DNA from: Mastigias papua
Taxonomy: Eukaryota; Cnidaria; Scyphozoa; Rhizostomeae; Mastigiidae
Assembly (NCBI GenBank): GCA_964019165.1
Contig: OZ025281.1
Location: 6,729,799-6,793,798, forward strand
Direction of reading: 5' to 3'
Length of the DNA: 64,000 bases
In this document: positions 63,605-64,000 of the stretch, one piece after another
How the letters are laid out: the number at the start of each line of letters is the position of its first letter
How positions within the stretch are numbered: position 1 is the first letter of the stretch
The notes under the pieces: generated by a model
What the model was told of the DNA's origin: nothing
The model's database searches: none
Seen by the model: only the letters and a program-made list of their open reading frames with translations
Position numbers and translations under genes: made by a program

Positions 63605-64000
63605 GTAGAGTTGTCTTTGGCAAGCTAATATACAATCAAACATCGAGTTACAATTAGCAACCTAGGGTGAGTGAAGGGTACATGTTGGTTAGAAAGTGAC
63701 TTTGATGAGGAAAGAAAAACAAAACAAACAAACAAACAAACAAAAAAAGAAAAAAAAACAACCAAAACAGAAAAAAAAACAAACAGTTTTCACAAGCGAG
63801 TAATTCAGATGGAAAGAGCCCTTCTCAAAACATGAGCTGTGCTATTTAGGACTATTGTTTGCACCTCTGACAGCGATGGAGACCCTGGAATTTTGTCAAT
63901 AAAGTCAGCTGTGCCCTTTCTTATGAGGCCAAGTGCACCAACAACTACTGGAAGTGTTTTTGTTTTTAGATGCCACATTTTCTCAATTTCAATCTCCAGA
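63603..64000 (-). mobile_element. RLE retrotransposon copy C4, 3' end, continues past the window
   Basis: Nearly the same sequence as C2. The coding part 63805-64000 is open to a TGA at 63805-63807 and reads 'LEIEIEKMWHLKTKTLPVVV', 'GALGLIRKGTADFIDKIPG' and 'STAHVLRRALSI', the C-terminal end of the RLE region. Unlike C2 it has no one-base loss. The 3' UTR ends CAACTCTACTATAATAAT. Confidence 0.88.

Larger units (their letters stand above)
35868..64000 (-). repeat. Head-to-tail array of RLE non-LTR retrotransposons joined by ATT microsatellites
   Basis: Ten elements of three families (A, C, D), all in the same orientation, occupy 28 kb with nothing between them but (ATT)n on the plus strand, i.e. 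(AAT)n on their sense strand. Junctions lie at 35868-35890, 36415-36433, 38099-38106, 41526-41548, 45325-45341, 49181-49202, 51886-51906, 56026-56042, 59715-59744 and 63545-63602. Insertion of target-specific elements into the microsatellite tail of an earlier element would produce this order. The right end runs out of the window. Confidence 0.92.

Noticed and set aside
1..64000. tRNA, rRNA or other canonical RNA genes
   Set aside because: None was recognised by eye. Short-repeat-derived SINEs with a tRNA head were also not seen. A tRNAscan or Rfam search would be decisive.

Overview
The window is eukaryotic (metazoan) DNA, probably from an aquatic or marine invertebrate. It has no operons, it shows splice-site-flanked exon fragments, and it carries a wide range of animal-type transposable elements: restriction-like-endonuclease (RLE) and apurinic-endonuclease (APE) non-LTR retrotransposons, a Ty3/gypsy LTR element, a GIY-YIG/Penelope-like fragment, a long-TIR DNA transposon, and Tc1/mariner-like MITEs. 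The species cannot be fixed from the sequence. Almost everything recognisable is mobile DNA. The only likely host gene is a DEAD-box RNA helicase on the minus strand (exons at 33221-33384 and 30238-30422).

Left part (1-16.8 kb). An old non-LTR reverse transcriptase relic (100-545 and 1445-2795) is split by unrelated DNA holding a 104-bp tandem repeat. Next comes a gag-protease relic with a zinc knuckle and a MYND finger (5.5-6.2 kb), then an integrase tail with LTR (about 6.95-7.74 kb). A complete but decayed Ty3/gypsy element follows (9706-13459), with two 228-bp LTRs and a 5-bp target duplication CCTTT, inserted inside a small MITE. An inverted-repeat-bounded unit carries a cysteine-rich ORF (14.0-16.3 kb).

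Middle (16.8-35 kb). Three 5'-truncated copies of RLE family B lie head to tail on the plus strand, joined through ATT microsatellites (16798-21806). They meet tail to tail with a minus-strand APE-type element (E, 21829-25075) whose ORF has a degenerate 2A-like motif. A DNA transposon with 272-bp inverted repeats and a 9-bp duplication CTTCCTTTT follows (25297-27545). The helicase exons are next, with their intron filled by a non-LTR relic and a GIY-YIG relic. A 3'-end copy of RLE family C (C1) and a second MITE copy, which serves as the empty site for the gypsy insertion, close this part.

Right part (35.9-64 kb). This is an unbroken head-to-tail array of minus-strand RLE non-LTR retrotransposons, resembling the R4/Dong group, separated only by (ATT)n/(AAT)n microsatellites. 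The order from left to right is C2, A6, D, A4, A3, A5, C3, A2, A1, C4. Element A1 has an intact ORF of about 1143 codons (Myb-like domain, RT, CCHC finger, RLE). A2 is broken by one amber codon and the others are progressively more decayed.

Two non-coding signals stand out. A 5' leader block of about 200 nt is shared by otherwise divergent families A and C. A 34-39-nt 3'-UTR stem-loop keeps its shape while both stems change sequence compensatorily between copies. Together with the microsatellite target, these suggest a self-propagating, target-specific system in which each insertion carries the landing site for the next.
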